Below, piece after piece: positions 38,701-54,502 of a stretch of DNA of 64,000 nucleotides. A program made the translations under genes and the position numbers. The notes under the pieces are model-generated. The model was given only the letters and a program-made list of their open reading frames with translations, was not told the origin of the DNA and made no database searches. The DNA is from Bolinopsis microptera (Eukaryota > Ctenophora > Tentaculata > Lobata > Bolinopsidae). Position 1 is the first letter of the stretch. Each line of letters begins with the position of its first letter. The stretch lies in contig NC_087080.1 of assembly GCF_026151205.1 (NCBI RefSeq), forward strand, positions 2,337,096 to 2,401,095. Reading direction: 5' to 3'.

Positions 38701-41700
38701 AAATTTCTGAGGAAATACATATTAAGTTACTTACCATAACACACACACACATATATATAATATATATGTTACATGTTATTATATATATATTACATATTAT
38801 GCTAAATTATGCTATTCGTACACGCAGTTTTAAATGTTGCCTTCGTATATCGCTCTTTGCCGGTTTGACTGATAACACTTTTTATCACTCTTTATCACTT
38901 GATTAGCTTATTAGCGTTGCTAGTATTAAGGGGGGCGTGTGTTACTCGTACGTGTTATTAGCCGTTTGTAGAGCAGACGGGCCCAGCTGGGACTGTAGCT
39001 GGGACTGTAGTATTGTAAAGTTACACTCAGTGCTGTGCTGTTATAGTAGCACCTTACGCTAGTGTATTGTGCTACGTAGCATAACGTTTGCTTTTTAAAT
39101 CTGTTTAAATAGGTTCTTTACTTTTCTTTAGAGTGTGGTGTTGGTGGTGGTGGTGTTTTCTTTTCCTTCGTGTACTAGTTCCTTGTTACTTGTACGCTAT
39201 GATGGACCGGTAGTTGCAGTGCCGGAGTTGAGCTCGTTATGCAGCTGTACGTGGAATACTTACAATCTACATTTCTCACTTGTTTGATTTGTAGTGTTGT
39301 TTGTAATATTATCCTCTACTACAATCCGCTCTTGCTCTGTTATACTTGATATTATATTGTAATAATATTGAATAATGGAATACGTGGCATATTTAATAAC
39401 TTGTCTTGTCATATATCTTAAACTCATTACAATTTACACTCCTCACTTTTCCTGATATCTAGCTTATCACGTACGTCTCTCTCCCAGAAATAAGTGAATA
39501 TGTTATGTATCATTACATTTAACAGCTATATGTGTACCACATTACACTTCACACACTAGCTCAGATCTTGTGTGCTGTAGATACGTGATACACTATCTCA
39601 CTATAATTTAAACATCTCAAATGTATAATTACTCCTGGTAAATTTGATGTGGCTAAGTTTCACGGTACACACTGCAGCTTCTCTTTATTGCCAGCTCTTG
39701 CTCATAAAACCGTATTTTCAGCATTCTTAATTGACGTTATTTATCATAAACGTTGTTTATGCTAGTCCTTTACATTTATTCATCACGAATGTTATATGGG
39801 AGGAATTCTTTGGTTAGCTTCCTAGTTATTTAATAATGAGAAATTCATGCAGAGTTCCCACTTCGCATGTTTACAGCGCTTATCCATGGATCATGCAATA
39901 CTGCACTTCATGAATGCGTCGCAGCATTTAATAACCGTTAATTAAGTGCTAATTAATTGCTAATTAGGCGCTAATTAAGAGCTTATACCTGCACTGCATT
40001 TTAACCAAACCCTCATAAAACATAAAGATAGGTTCTTCGTTTGAGCTAAACCAATACCCCTTACTTGATACTCACGAAGTGTGGTTACCATGACAATAAC
40101 CCCACCCATTTCCAGATATCCTAGTAGCCATGACTGAAGTGGAATCATCCCTCGATCAGATGGCACAGCAAGATACAAAAGCAGATGTCAGCCTGGAGGC
40201 GTTCAGCCTGATCGACACTCCCGAGTTAAGTATTGAGAGTGTGGAAGTGGTGGAAGCAGCAGTGGAGGAGGAAGATACTCCCGACGTGGAGGTGGTGATG
40301 GAGGAGGTTCAGGATGTGGAGGAGGAAGCTCCTGTTGTCGAGCTCGAACTTGCTCCAGAGGTTGAGTCTGAAGCTCCTGGCGCTGTTGCAGAGGATGTCA
40401 CTAAAGAAGCTGAGATTCCTGCTGAGGTTCCCGATGAGGTTCCTGCTGATGCTCCATCTGATGCTCCCGCTGATGCCCCCGCTGATGCTCCTGTTGAACC
40501 TGAACCAGAAGTGCCCGAAACCTCTGAATCTGAACATGAAGCTGGTATTCCAGATGCTGACCCCAAAGACGATGTAAAAGAAGAAGATGACAAACCAGAA
40601 GAACCAAAAGAACCCGACACCACACCCAAGTCCAAGCCCGTCAGTCACGTTGTCAGTGCTGCTGTCCTTGTGGCTATCCTTGTCCTGCTATCTTGCGCCG
40701 GAGAGGAGAATCTTCCCAACATATCAGAAACTGCTCTCTCCACTGTCTTCCTTGCCTACCTCATCACCTACGCTGCTGCTGACCAAGACCTCCTGGTGGT
40801 GGAGAAGCTGTCTGACTGGCTGAACCTCTCCTTCAACCTGGTAGTGTGCCCCATCCTGGTAACCTACCTTGGTGTTACCGTGTCCATGTGCTCCGGGGTT
40901 TGTGATCTGGGTCTAATGGTGCCAACCCTCGGTGCTCTCCTCGGAGTGGAGCTGTGGGTGCTTGTAGAGCATCTGGAGCCTAAGTCCATCGCTCAGGGTG
41001 TGGTTGCTACTGTTGGGGGTGTGTTTATCCACTACCATCTCAAGGATATCGGCAATGCTGAACCGATTATGGAGGAGGTTGTAGAGCCGGTAGTTGAGGA
41101 ATAGGAGGCGGGTACATGCCTGGATCAGAAGTATAACGGTTTTTAGACATTTCAGCCCGAGAAACTGGGACTTATTTATTTCGTTTAGAGTTGGTGGAAG
41201 TTGTGTTGGAGTGAAGAAGAGCTGGATGGTTGACGAGCGCGTGCATCTGAATTCATCAGATTGTTATAAACATTTTAAATAGATTTTTATCAAAATATTG
41301 GTCTTAGTATTTTGTAAATGCTATCAGTTTTTATGAATTTGAGATTGAAATAACTTTTTTCCTTTTTTTTGAATTGAAGAAATGAAATGATAAAGCGTAT
41401 GTGTCGATGTAATTTTCCGGGAGTTGTGTGGAAGATTTGCATGTGGGAAATTTGGAGAATTTGTTTGTTATGATAAAATGTTTGAAAAGATTAAATTAGA
41501 TTTATTGACTAAATTTATTATAATTTATAATCGCTTTTATCATTTGTATTCCGTCCCTAACTGCTTGTCAGACAAATCGCTCTGAACATTTGAACATTTC
41601 TGGCTGAATCCTAAAAAGATTGAGCACGGTTTTTGACAATGGTATTTGATTTTAGCGTGCAAAAATGGTTTTTGAATGAAACGCAGTAAATTTTCGACTT

Positions 41701-44700
41701 ACCGGACATATGAAGTCATAGCAGATAAGGGAAGATTTTATTTTTTCATTAATTCTGGAACAAATTTTTTTCTCGGTATATTAGATTACATGATAAGTCG
41801 ATGTCCGGTAAATCGAATTTCTACTACTATACATGAGAATAATTTTCCTGTAAAAATAACCACTGCATGAAAGCCCTTTGGCCGGCCTGTCTCACATCAG
41901 TTTTGGCAAATCATGCCTCGCATTTAAATCAACGAACTCTGCACCTTTCCCTCTCCTACAGAGAAAATATCTCTCAATCAATCATCTCTAAACACCTTTA
42001 TAATTTATGAACATATTACAAATAGTTTCAACATAATATTACAAATAGTTCCAACATAATATTACCAATAGTTTCGGCTCGGAGTCTGTAACGGCAGTAC
42101 TCCCCTGCAGGAATACCGGGAACTGATAACGAGTTCTACGTGGACACGACCAAAGCTGGGGACGGAGACCTACAGGTTAAGGTGGAGGGACCTGAGAAGT
42201 GCAGTCCTGAGGCTGAGGTTACCAAGATAACAGACAGTCATTACAAGGTTGGTAACTCTCCGGAAGGAAGGGGAGGGGGCATTTTGAGCTTTTTAAAAAC
42301 TTGATGATACGGGTATATGGCCCCCAGAATATAGGTGGCCCCCAAAATATAGGTCATGTTAGTGGATACAGTTCTAACCAAGATAAGCGATATTAATGGG
42401 ATCTGTTACTGCTAGGTTGGAGTAAAACATGTAACTTATGTTTCTGGATAAAAATTTTGGACCTACATGAGGTATTTTGGTATATTTGGTCATGACAGCG
42501 AAAGATTTAAACGATGTTGTCATTTTCTAGAGGGGTAAATATGGCGAAAAATTGTCATGACAAAAATCTGTCCAACACATGCCATTAAGACTACTGGTAT
42601 GAGTATAAGTATTATTTTAAGCTATCTTTTCATCGAGACATCTGCAAACTGACAATTTGGAAAAAAGTTATGGCCACCACAATTTTACGGGCCCCCAGAA
42701 TATAGGTCTATACGACCCCCAGAATATAGGTTGGTCAAAAACCCTGAACATGCCCAAAACCATGCTTTGGGATGCTCTACTTGTAGCTACTAGTCTACTG
42801 AACCCACATATCAAGTTTTATCAAAATTGGATAAAAATTGGCCGAGTTATGGGATAAAAACAAAAACCATATGCCCATATTTGGGCATACGCACCAAATT
42901 TGATCGATTTTGGTCCATAAATTGGTCAAATATCAATATTTTTGAATGAAACCAACTTTATATGGAAGGTAAGCATATATATTACACATTCTCTATGATT
43001 ATCAGCTCAATATCTACCTAACTGTGGATTCTGTGTTCAAATAATCGCAAAAAATGAACAAAATCGCCCATATCTCAAACTGACTTCGCTCAAAACAATA
43101 GAACTCAATAGGGTTTCAATATTTTCACATGAAATTTTCAGAATCAACGTAGAATTGTCTCATGACCTTAAGTTTTGGGACAGAATTTTGAGTTAGGCCT
43201 TTAAAAAATTTGGCGGCCAAAAATGTCTGATTTACAGTCATTGAGGTACACATTGTATTGATACAGATAAAAACAGCCCCCCTCAATCATATCTAGGGAC
43301 ACTCCTTCAATCTTATTTAAGTATTTAGTTAAGATCCCTACTAAATGAGTGCATGAAAGCTTTTTAACAAGTAAAATTAAAGATTTTACTCATTACGGGT
43401 ATATGGCCCCCAGAATATAGGTTTTAAAAAAAAATAGCGACCAAGATTCTGCATTTTCTCTGTCACCCTGAGCATTAAGGAATGTGGGGTAGTGACGAGA
43501 AACAGTTAAAGAACATATGCTGAAGAGATGGCATCATCAAAATGTAAGAAGGTGGAGTATTTGAGGACGATTTTTGCATACCTATATTCTGGGGGCCGTA
43601 GTTTTTGATTTTTTGCTATTAAGTATACTCTAAACCATTTCAATTTAGTATCTGGAGCCATTGGCATCATCAATACAGTCTCAGCAACATATTCTGACTG
43701 CATATAACTGTCTGTGACAATTTTAGAACAACTTAGGAACAGATGTTTGGACCTATATTCTGGGGGCCCTGTTAAAAAATGGTATTTTTACAGGTGAAAA
43801 AAAAAGTACACTTAAAAACCTAATAATTATTTTCAACTACCCAAGAAACATTTAAAGGGTTATTATGTACATATTTACAGCCCTAAACATGCTTAGAAGT
43901 AGTTTTAACACCTGTTTCTAAGTGCTCAAAAAACGACCTATATTCTGGGGGCCATATACCCGTACATATAATAATATTAATTAATACATATAATAATATT
44001 AATTGTGATTATTTAGAGATGTTTGTGAACAGAACAAAGAAGCTTTGTTTAATCTTCTTAGCTAATATTCCAATAAATACGATAATTTTGTTTAACTCTA
44101 GAAGCTATAAATTTTATTTAAGCTTAACAATGATAATTTTACTATAAATAATATTATAATTTTACTATAAATAATATTATAATTTTACTATAAGTAATAT
44201 TATAATTTTACTATAAGTAATATTATGATTTTACTATAAGTAATATTATAATTTTACTATAAGTAATATTATAATTTTACTATAAGTAATATTATAATTT
44301 TACTATAAGTAATATTATAATTTTACTATATTAAGTAATATTATAATTTTACTATAAGTAATATTATGATTTTACTATAAGTAATATTATAATTTTACTA
44401 TAAGTAATATTATAATTTTACTATAAGTAATATTATAATTTTACTATAAGTAATATTATAATTTTACTATAAGTAATATTATAATTTTACTATATTAAGT
44501 AATATTATAATTTTACTATAAGTAATATTATAATTTTACTATAAGTAATATTATAATTTTACTATAAGTAATATTATAATTTTACTATAAGTAATATTAT
44601 AATTTTACTATATTAAGTAATATTATAATTTTACTATAAGTAATATTATAATTTTACTATAAGTAATATTATGATTTTACTATAAGTAATATTATAATTT

Positions 44701-47700
44701 TACTATAAGTAATATTATAATTTTACTATAAGTAATATTATAATTTTACTATAAGTAATATTATAATTTTACTATATTAAGTAATATTATAATTTTACTA
44801 TAAGTAATATTATAATTTTACTATAAGTAATATTATAATTTTACTATATTAAGTAATATTATAATTTTACTATAAGTAATATTATAATTTTACTATATTA
44901 AGTAATATTATAATTTTACTATAAGTAATATTATAATTTTACTATAAGTAATATTATGATTTTACTATAAGTAATATTATAATTTTACTATAAGTAATAT
45001 TATAATTTTACTATAAGTAATATTATAATTTTACTATAAGTAATATTATAATTTTACTATATTAAGTAATATTATAATTTTACTATAAGTAGTATTATAA
45101 TTTTACTATAAGTAATATTATGATTTTACTATAAGTAATATTATAATTTTACTATAAGTAATATTATAATTTTACTATAAGTAATATTATAATTTTACTA
45201 TAAGTAATATTATAATTTTACTATATTAAGTAATATTATAATTTTACTATAAGTAATATTATAATTTTACTATAAGTAATATTATGATTTTACTATAAGT
45301 AATATTATAATTTTACTATAAGTAATATTATAATTTTACTATAAGTAATATTATAATTTTACTATAAGTAATATTATAATTTTACTATATTAAGTAATAT
45401 TATAATTTTACTATAAGTAGTATTATAATTTTACTATATATATAAGTAATGTTATAATAACCCTTTACTTGCAGGTAGTGTACCCAGTGCCTAAAGACGG
45501 AGACTACAACATCAACATTACATGGAACGGTGAGTAGTTGTTATCTTTTCCACCCTCTTCAGGACTTCTTGTAATATAATATTTATAGGATTTTATTGTG
45601 TTTTGTTTGTGTTATACGTCTGTACCCTCTTAAGTTATACAATTAGAATATGTTATGTAATTTGAAAATGTGACTGGAAATGTTGTTGTTGTTGTTGTTG
45701 TTGACTCATCTATCAACAGATGCCTTGGATCCGGATAACATAACCTGATGTGCACCTATAGACTTGGGTCTTTCCGGGTAGTAAAGCTTTAGTGTAATCG
45801 ATCACATTGCTTTCGGTAGGTACCACGCCTCTCTAAATATACATACATTCAAGATTACCTGTAAATGTATATAAACTTATAGAGACAGTCCCGCTTCTGT
45901 CTGTAGTTATTTAGAGGATTGCACAGACCGAGACTCACAGTGTTTGCGTCCCCTTTAATCTATAATTATTAAGTTATTAGGGGTCGTACCCAGGAGGGAC
46001 TTCTCAATTCAATTATTCAATAACTAGATTATTTAACTAGATCGATAACAATTGAACAATCCGTTTATTATAATGATAAAACAATTATCTAGAACAACTC
46101 ATTAATAATAGATTATTATGTAACTAGATTATTATGTAACTAGATTATTATGTAACTATAGATTATTATGTACTTGCTTAGAATTCAAAGTCTTCTGCTC
46201 ATGGGCTTCTCCTTCATTGATAATAAGTGTGCCATCTGTATAAGTATACTTTCCCGTGTTAAGTGATGTGTAACTAAAATGGGTGACTGGCATAATATCT
46301 TAATATGTAATACTAGTGTAACCCGTGCCTTCGGCCGGGACTTCACTATCGCAGTTGGATTGCAAAAGTATAAACGGAGCAAAAACCGGCCGCATTATAG
46401 TCAACTGTAACTAGAATGAGTAACTGGCATAATATGTAATATATGTGACATACAGGGACACATGAACCTCAGGGGCTGAATATGTACCTTGAGTGTGTGG
46501 GATATGTGACCAGTGAGTCCCGTATGTACTATGTGACCTGTGATCAGTGACCACGTACGGGTTTTGTCACTTGTAAACGAACTTGTTCGTGCTGTAGCGT
46601 GTATTGTACATTTTTTATATTTTAGATTAGTCTATTGTGTATTGTTGATTACAAATGGGTGTTATGAAAGTTACGTTAGGCAAATATTAACCGGAGCGAC
46701 AAGGAGGAAGCTCTTGTTAAACAACATAAAATAGTTAGTAGAACCTAGTAAAATGTGCTCTCACGTGGTTCTATATCTCCTTATATGGGTATCACGTGGT
46801 TCACAAGGTGTGTTAAGTGTTTCCTTCGCAATTGTACAGCAGACATACGTTAACCTTACATTTATTTACATATTTATTTGGTTGTAACCGTAAAGCCGTA
46901 ACAAATGATCCTAACATTTGTGTCTTTCACGTTTTTAAATCAAGCTATTTAGTATTTATTAATTATGGGAGCTTAGAACGACTGAAGGCTCAGTTCAAAC
47001 ACAAGAGTTTATGTTTCCTCTAAACATTAAGTCTCCGATTTCAAGACCCCGCATCTTCTGCACTGTGAGTTGCGACTAGATACATAACATTTCAAGCGTT
47101 TCTAACTTCCTAGTTCATTGCATTTCCCTTGCTACTATAACTGTACTTGTAGTACTGTGTATAGGATGCTCGGTGTTTTGTCCATTTGCTGTTCTTGGAA
47201 TATTCCGTTCTGCACTCTTTGCATTTCCCGGCAATTCGTTAGCGTACCGATGGGCACTTAAGGTTCCCCTACCTTTTCTTAGTAGGGATGGGAAAGGGAT
47301 ATCGGAGTAAGAGGATCTGATAGGTACCTCTATATCGTACACTACACTGAGTAAGAGGATCTGATAGGTACCTATATATCGTACACTACACTACACTGTA
47401 TCGGAGTAAGAGGATCTGATAGCTTGATAGGTAGTAGGTACCTCTATATCGTACACATAGTAAGAGGATCTGATAGGTACCTCTATATCGTACACTACAC
47501 TACACTGTATCGGAGTAAGATGATCTGATAGCTTGATAGGTAGTAGGTACCTCTATATCGTACACTACACTGAGAACTGCTGCACTTTTACACTGTCTCT
47601 CTCTATTTACATTCAAGCTACATAATATTAACAATATATCTCAATGTCCCCTCCACATGTTCAGCTGTTTTTCTACTATTGTAACCCAGGTAATGACTTG

Positions 47701-50700
47701 TTGACTCGCTTATAATGAGACTCACTAAATCTACCGTTTAGGCCCTGTTTACTGTTTAGGCCCTGTTTACTGTTTTAGTCCTTGTTTTCATAAGAAGTAG
47801 CGTACCCTAGTCCAGGTAGCGTACTCAAGTTGGACAGAGTCGAACTAGAGTCCAGGTAGCGTACTCAAGTTGGACAGAGTCGAACTAGAGTCCAGGTAGC
47901 GTACTCAAGTTGGACTAGAGTCCAGGTAGCGTACTCAAGTTGGACAAAGTCGAACTAGAGTCCAGGTAGCGTACTCAAGGTGGACAGAGTTGAACTTAAG
48001 AGTGTTCTGAACTATTGTTACTTAGGTAATGACTTGTTAAAGAGGCTTTTAGGCGCACTAAATCTATCGTTTATCTGTATGGCCCCTGTTTACTGTTTTT
48101 GCACAATATCATGGCACTCTGGATAATATGTGAATAATGTTCTACCATTGTGTTTATGTTGCAAACAATGCAGTTCTGTTTGGAGTGGCCTTTTTTAACC
48201 ATTTGTCGTTTATACAGCGTTTCAACTTTGCCGGTTGAACGCTGTTTTCTTTTAAACTGAGAAGGAAACTTTAAAATTGCATATGAATTTCATAAGTGAA
48301 TTCCGGAAATTTTAGCTGGATTTTTTCCAATTTTTCCAAAATAAAAAAAAATTATTAAAAGAATTAAAAAGCTCCTTGCTCTCCACTTGGTATGCAGCAA
48401 AATAAATTGGAAATCGAAACAGAAAGTTATAATCGTGCAATGTCTCTACAATCATTTTGACATGGTTTTTAACATTTTTGACATGGTTTTTAACATTTTT
48501 GACAAAGTGATAATGAAAAGGAGAGTCAGAGGTGGCTATACATCATGTAAAGACTACATTTTATCTACCACAGATGTCAGAAATTAAGTTGATCAAGTTC
48601 CAAACCACGACATGATTTATATCAATGTACATTGTACCATCATGTCAGTAACCATAAGTTACCACTTAACAGTAGTAACCATGAGTAACCATGAGTAACC
48701 AGTAGTAACCAGTAGAAATTCAATGGCCTGCAAATTAAATCCTACACATACGATGATGGTTAAAAATTTCCCTGAATGGTTCGCCCTTTTATTATTCTCC
48801 TTAGATTTTCACTATAGACTGATACGGCTGATTGGCAAGATGTTCTTTCCATTATCTTACTTAGCTTTCACACTAGCAGTAGTACTACAAATCACATGTG
48901 AATACAATTGTTACATTATTTACAGTACCTGGTGTTGGTCTGTACGTCTTCTGTACTTTTTATTTAGAAATACGTGACTTTGGTTCTTCTAGTTCTTCTA
49001 AACAGTGGCGAAACATACCTATTTTTGCCCCCCCCCCCACCCCTGTTCTTCTACTAAATTTTGTGGGTTTTATTGTGATCTACTTTTCTATTTGCATGGT
49101 TTGTTACTGCGAGAATAGTCCTCTCAACACTTTTCGTATTAACATAACTTTTACGTATTATATAACATTATTTATTGAAATAACTTATATGTCAGTCATA
49201 AAATGTGACTAGTATTCTCGTGTGAACTCAGTGGCGTAACGTACCGATGTGCACCCCACTGTTCATGTTAGCACACTATCCGTTAACATATTATCAATGC
49301 CAGTTAATTCAGGGCATGAACACAAATTACATCCATTTCATCCGTTTAGCTCTGTCCCCAGCTCTTGCAGTGATCTGTTCCAGACCCCTCAATCTAATTT
49401 AGAGGAGAGAAGTGGAGGGAATGTTGATCCCTCATTTTCAAAGTGCAGATATTTGTTACTCGTTTAATATAATGTCTCACACAACACGTGTTGTACTGTA
49501 TTATAGTAACTGTTATATATTAATCATAGTACCTGTATTGTTACACCACACCTGTTATACCACTTGCAATAAGTTCCCTGTACTCAGTACTGTGTTAGCA
49601 ACAATAACCATCTCCAATATTGTCCGTACTGTAGTGATTTTATTCCTATTTACTATGTCTTCATCTCATACATCGAATTAATCATGTTGGATGTAACAGT
49701 AGACATCCAATCTTCCGCTATTACACTTATATCCTTGTTTTAAGCTGCCGGGTGGATTTGAATAGGATAAATATTTATACCAACATGCTTCATATTACTC
49801 CGTCGTGCTCACTATTCGTGTGATGATGAGATCGTGCTGTTTTAGCTCACCAGTTTGTCAGATCGCATCTCCCTCAAACATCTTCCTCAAACATCTTTCA
49901 CAAACATCTTTCTTAAACATGTTAAAGATTTTCCTCCTCACGTTTGCTGCACTGTCAAAGTATTTTTAGTTTCATACCCAGGAACACATTGCATCCCTTC
50001 TTTAGAAGGGTGATAAACTTTAGGAGGGAGGGACAAATCGTCCCAAGGTTCATTTTAAGTCAACAATTCAATAGGAGCTGTACAAGGTACACGTTCCACA
50101 ACTGTGCTGAGTCACTGCTGATACAAATAGCTCAACACTGTAACATTGTTATGTCTGATATTACCCTTGCTGTGATTATACTGTGTATAATGCCTGGTAT
50201 GCGCATAATAGCATAATATATCAGCATATGTTTCAGTGTTATAAGGCACCAGTTTTGTCCTATAGAGTAGAGGGGTCGATTTCTAAGTGATACAAAGCTA
50301 CAGCTGTGTACTGCCTGTTTTCGTTACGAATGTTAACTATTTTATGAATGTACTGCTCACGATGTTTTTCCTTACGACGATTTGTCCCTCCCAACCAAAG
50401 TTTGTCACTTTCTTAGTCTCGTGAAGCTTTACCAATCTTCCCTCCGCTAACAGTAGCTTTTTAGTCTTAATAAAATGAAGTTTACCTTTATCTTATCTTT
50501 TAAAAAGTCGATCACTTTAAAATTCATTCCTAGTTTCATTTTAAAGTAAATCACACGGAATACCGTCATAATATTATCCTTATCTGCTAGTTCGGTTTAT
50601 CTGGTTGAACAGGGAGTAAGTAGTAACTGTTTAGGGTGGAAGCCTAATATGTTAATTAGGCTATTTAACGTCTAATGATTACATACTGTATAATACCAAA

Positions 50701-53700
50701 CGTTGGTAACTAATAATATTTTATTAAAACGACTTTTTAAAATTAAATCCTCTAACACATATCGTGTAGTGATTATGGACAATTACAATTTTGGTTCTCG
50801 TAGAAGCAGGGCCCAGACTTTTTTTAAAAGATAGGCTGGGCCATGATAGCCCATGAGAGGATAGCATTGAGATGCTCTGCCTACCTTTGGGGTGTGGCAA
50901 CCCTGGGGAAGGTTGCCGGAGAAATCAGAGTAAATGGCGGAGGCTTGTGGCCGAGTGTCAGTTTGGTGTGTCTGGGACCATCAGGGCCCAGATTATAGCA
51001 ACAGAATAATGGATATAATATGATGGGGATGGTATAAGATGGTGGGGATGGTATAAGATGGTGGGGATGGTATAAGATGGTGGGGATGGTATAAGATGGT
51101 GGGGATGGTATAAGATGGTGGGGATGGTATAAGATGGTGGGGATGGTATAAGATGGTGGGGATGGTATAATATGGTGGGGATGGTATAAGATGGTGGGGA
51201 TGGTATAAGATGGTGGGGATGGTATAAGATGGTGGGGATGGTATAAGATGGTGGGGAGGGTATAAGATGGTGGGGATGGTATAAGATGGTGGGGATGGTA
51301 TAAGATGGTGGGGATGGTATAAGATGGTGGGGATGGTATAAGATGGTGGGGATGGTATAAGATGGTGGGGATGGTATAAGATGGTGGGGATGGTATAAGA
51401 TGGTGGGGATGGTATAAGATGGTGGGGATGGTATAAGATGGTGGGGATGGTATAAGATGGTGGGGATGGTATAAGATGGTGGGGATGGTATAAGATGGTG
51501 GGGATGGTATAAGATGGTGGGGATGGTATAAGATGGTGGGGATGGTATAAGATGGTGGGGATGGTATAAGATGGTGGGGATGGTATAAGATGGTGGGGAT
51601 GGTATAAGATGGTGGGGATGGTATAAGATGGTGGGGATGGTATAAGATGGTGGGGATGGTATAAGATGGTGGGGATGGTATAAGATGGTGGGGATGGTAT
51701 AAGATGGTGGGGATGGTATAAGATGGTGGGGATGGTATAAGATGGTGGGGATGGTATAAGATGGTGGGGATGGTATAAGATGGTGGGGATGGTATAAGAT
51801 GGTGGGGATGGTATAAGATGGTGGGGATGGTATAAGATGGTGGGGATGGTATAAGATGGTGGGGATGGTATAAGATGGTGGGGATGGTATAAGATGGTGG
51901 GGATGGTATAAGATGGTGGGGATGGTATAAGATGGTGGGGATGGTATAAGATGGTGGGGATGGTATAAGATGGTGGGGATGGTATAAGATGGTGGGGATG
52001 GTATAAGATGGTGGGGATGGTATAAGATGGTGGGGATGGTATAAGATGGTGGGGATGGTATAAGATGGTGGGGATGGTATAAGATGGTGGGGATGGTATA
52101 AGATGGTGGGGATGGTATAAGATGGTGGGGATGGTATAAGATGGTGGGGATGGTATAAGATGGTGGGGATGGTATAAGATGGTGGGGATGGTATAAGATG
52201 GTGGGGATGGTATAAGATGGTGGGGATGGTATAAGATGGTGGGGATGGTATAAGATGGTGGGGATGGTATAAGATGGTGGGGATGGTATAAGATGGTGGG
52301 GATGGTATAAGATGGTGGGGATGGTATAAGATGGTGGGGATGGTATAAGATGGTGGGGATGGTATAAGATGGTGGGGATGGTATAAGATGGTGGGGATGG
52401 TATAAGATGGTGGGGATGGTATAAGATGGTGGGGATGGTATAAGATGGTGGGGATGGTATAAGATGGTGGGGATGGTATAAGATGGTGGGGATGGTATAA
52501 GATGGTGGGGATGGTATAAGATGGTGGGGATGGTATAAGATGGTGGGGATGGTATAAGATGGTGGGGATGGTATAAGATGGTGGGGATGGTATAAGATGG
52601 TGGGGATGGTATAAGATGGTGGGGATGGTATAAGATGGTGGGGATGGTATAAGATGGTGGGGATGGTATAAGATGGTGGGGATGGTATAAGATGGTGGGG
52701 ATGGTATAAGATGGTGGGATGGTATAAGATGGTGGGGATGGTATAAGATGGTGGGGATGGTATAAGATGGTGGGGATGGTATAAGATGGTGGGAATGGTA
52801 TAAGATGATGGGGATGGTATAAGATGGTGGGGATGGTATAAGATGGTGGGGATGGTATAAGATGGTGGGGATGGTATAAGATGGTGGGGATGGTATAAGA
52901 TGGTGGGGATGGTATAAGATGGTGGGGATGGTATAAGATGGTGGGGATGGTATAAGATGGTGGGGATGGTATAAGATGGTGGGGATGGTATAAGATGGTG
53001 GGGATGGTATAAGATGATGGGGATGGTATAAGATGGTGGGGATGGTATAAGATGGTGGGCTACCGGCTAGGGAACAACGCAATTATCATACACTCAGGGC
53101 TGCTGTATCGTATGTGTATAGTTAAATAGTAAAATTTGTAGCACATAGTAATTATCATATTGATATACGGCTGTCTATTATGATTGATTTATGTAGTGGT
53201 GATCAGTGCAATTTACACACTGTATTCTTGTTCGTCATATTTTATTAGAGATCAAGACGCCATTTACTATCTTCTTGTTAGGTTTACAGTTGGTCAAACA
53301 TTTAACCCTTATTAAATGTGAACCTTGATTGTCACTTCTTTGCTCACCGTTGCTAAGTATTGTGTTTTTTGTTATAATACTAATTTATTCGAGAAAGCGA
53401 GATTTATCCTATAAACTGTCGCGAACACTCACAAATAAGTATTTACAGTTTTTAGATTCCCTGCTTTAAACTTTCAATTATCAATTTGAAAGATCAACCC
53501 CTTAATAACCCGGTTCTCATAGCTGGAATACCTAACATAACGTAAATGCCACGATGAGAAGGCTACCAGATGGGAGCAGCTGCTTGGTAACCATGGTAAC
53601 TAAACTCACCTAAACTCACCTGACTTGACAGAGATAACCACACCCTGATCCTCTCACATTCAGATCAATTACTTAATTATAATTAGTTATTTTACTAATT

Positions 53701-54456
53701 ATAATTACCCAATTACCTGATAAGACCATAAATTGGGATAATTAACGTCGTGGTTTGTTGGGATGTGCTGTTCTTCTGCTTGTAAACTGTTCCAGGATTT
53801 GTTTCATGAACCTGTCTACATTGAGGGAACAGGTGATCTTTCAAAACTTAAATTTTATTATTTTTAAGTTTTAAAACTTGAATTTTATTATTTTTAAGTT
53901 TTCCAAATACCGTTTAATATTATCGTTAACAAATTACAAAAAAAACCATTGATATTATTACTCCCGCTAATGAGTACCCATATGGCAAGGCATTGCTTTA
54001 TTCACTCTAAGATACACAAAACTACAGATATTTACAAACCCCGACTAACGTAATAAGTCCAAGTACATATATTACTTGCCAATTACCGCTAAAAATATTC
54101 AAAAATACACTCCTCATCTTCCAAACTTAGACCCACTAAACAACTAAACCATTTGCACTGCTCCTTTAATTTTTAATTTTATTTGTCTCAATTTAAAACT
54201 TAACATATTTACAAACTCCAGCTTAAATGATACAGTAATTTGTAAGTCCAAGTACAAAATTGCCCGGTTTTATTAAACACGGACTTTAGCCAATTACTGC
54301 CAAGTAGACCCCAACTTTAGCCAATTACCGCCAAATAGACCCATTAATTACACTCTCTGTGTTCCTCCCATCTACTGGATGACGTAGAGTATATTAGAGT
54401 CTGTCCTATTGGCTGTGCTTATATCTCCATCTCCTTTATTAGCAGAGTAATACAAG

Positions 54457-54502
<46 letters not shown>

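Noticed and set aside
50881-53082. 733-codon minus-strand frame
   Set aside because: It is the 19-bp satellite read through; the peptide is a pure 19-residue repeat with unrelated flanks.
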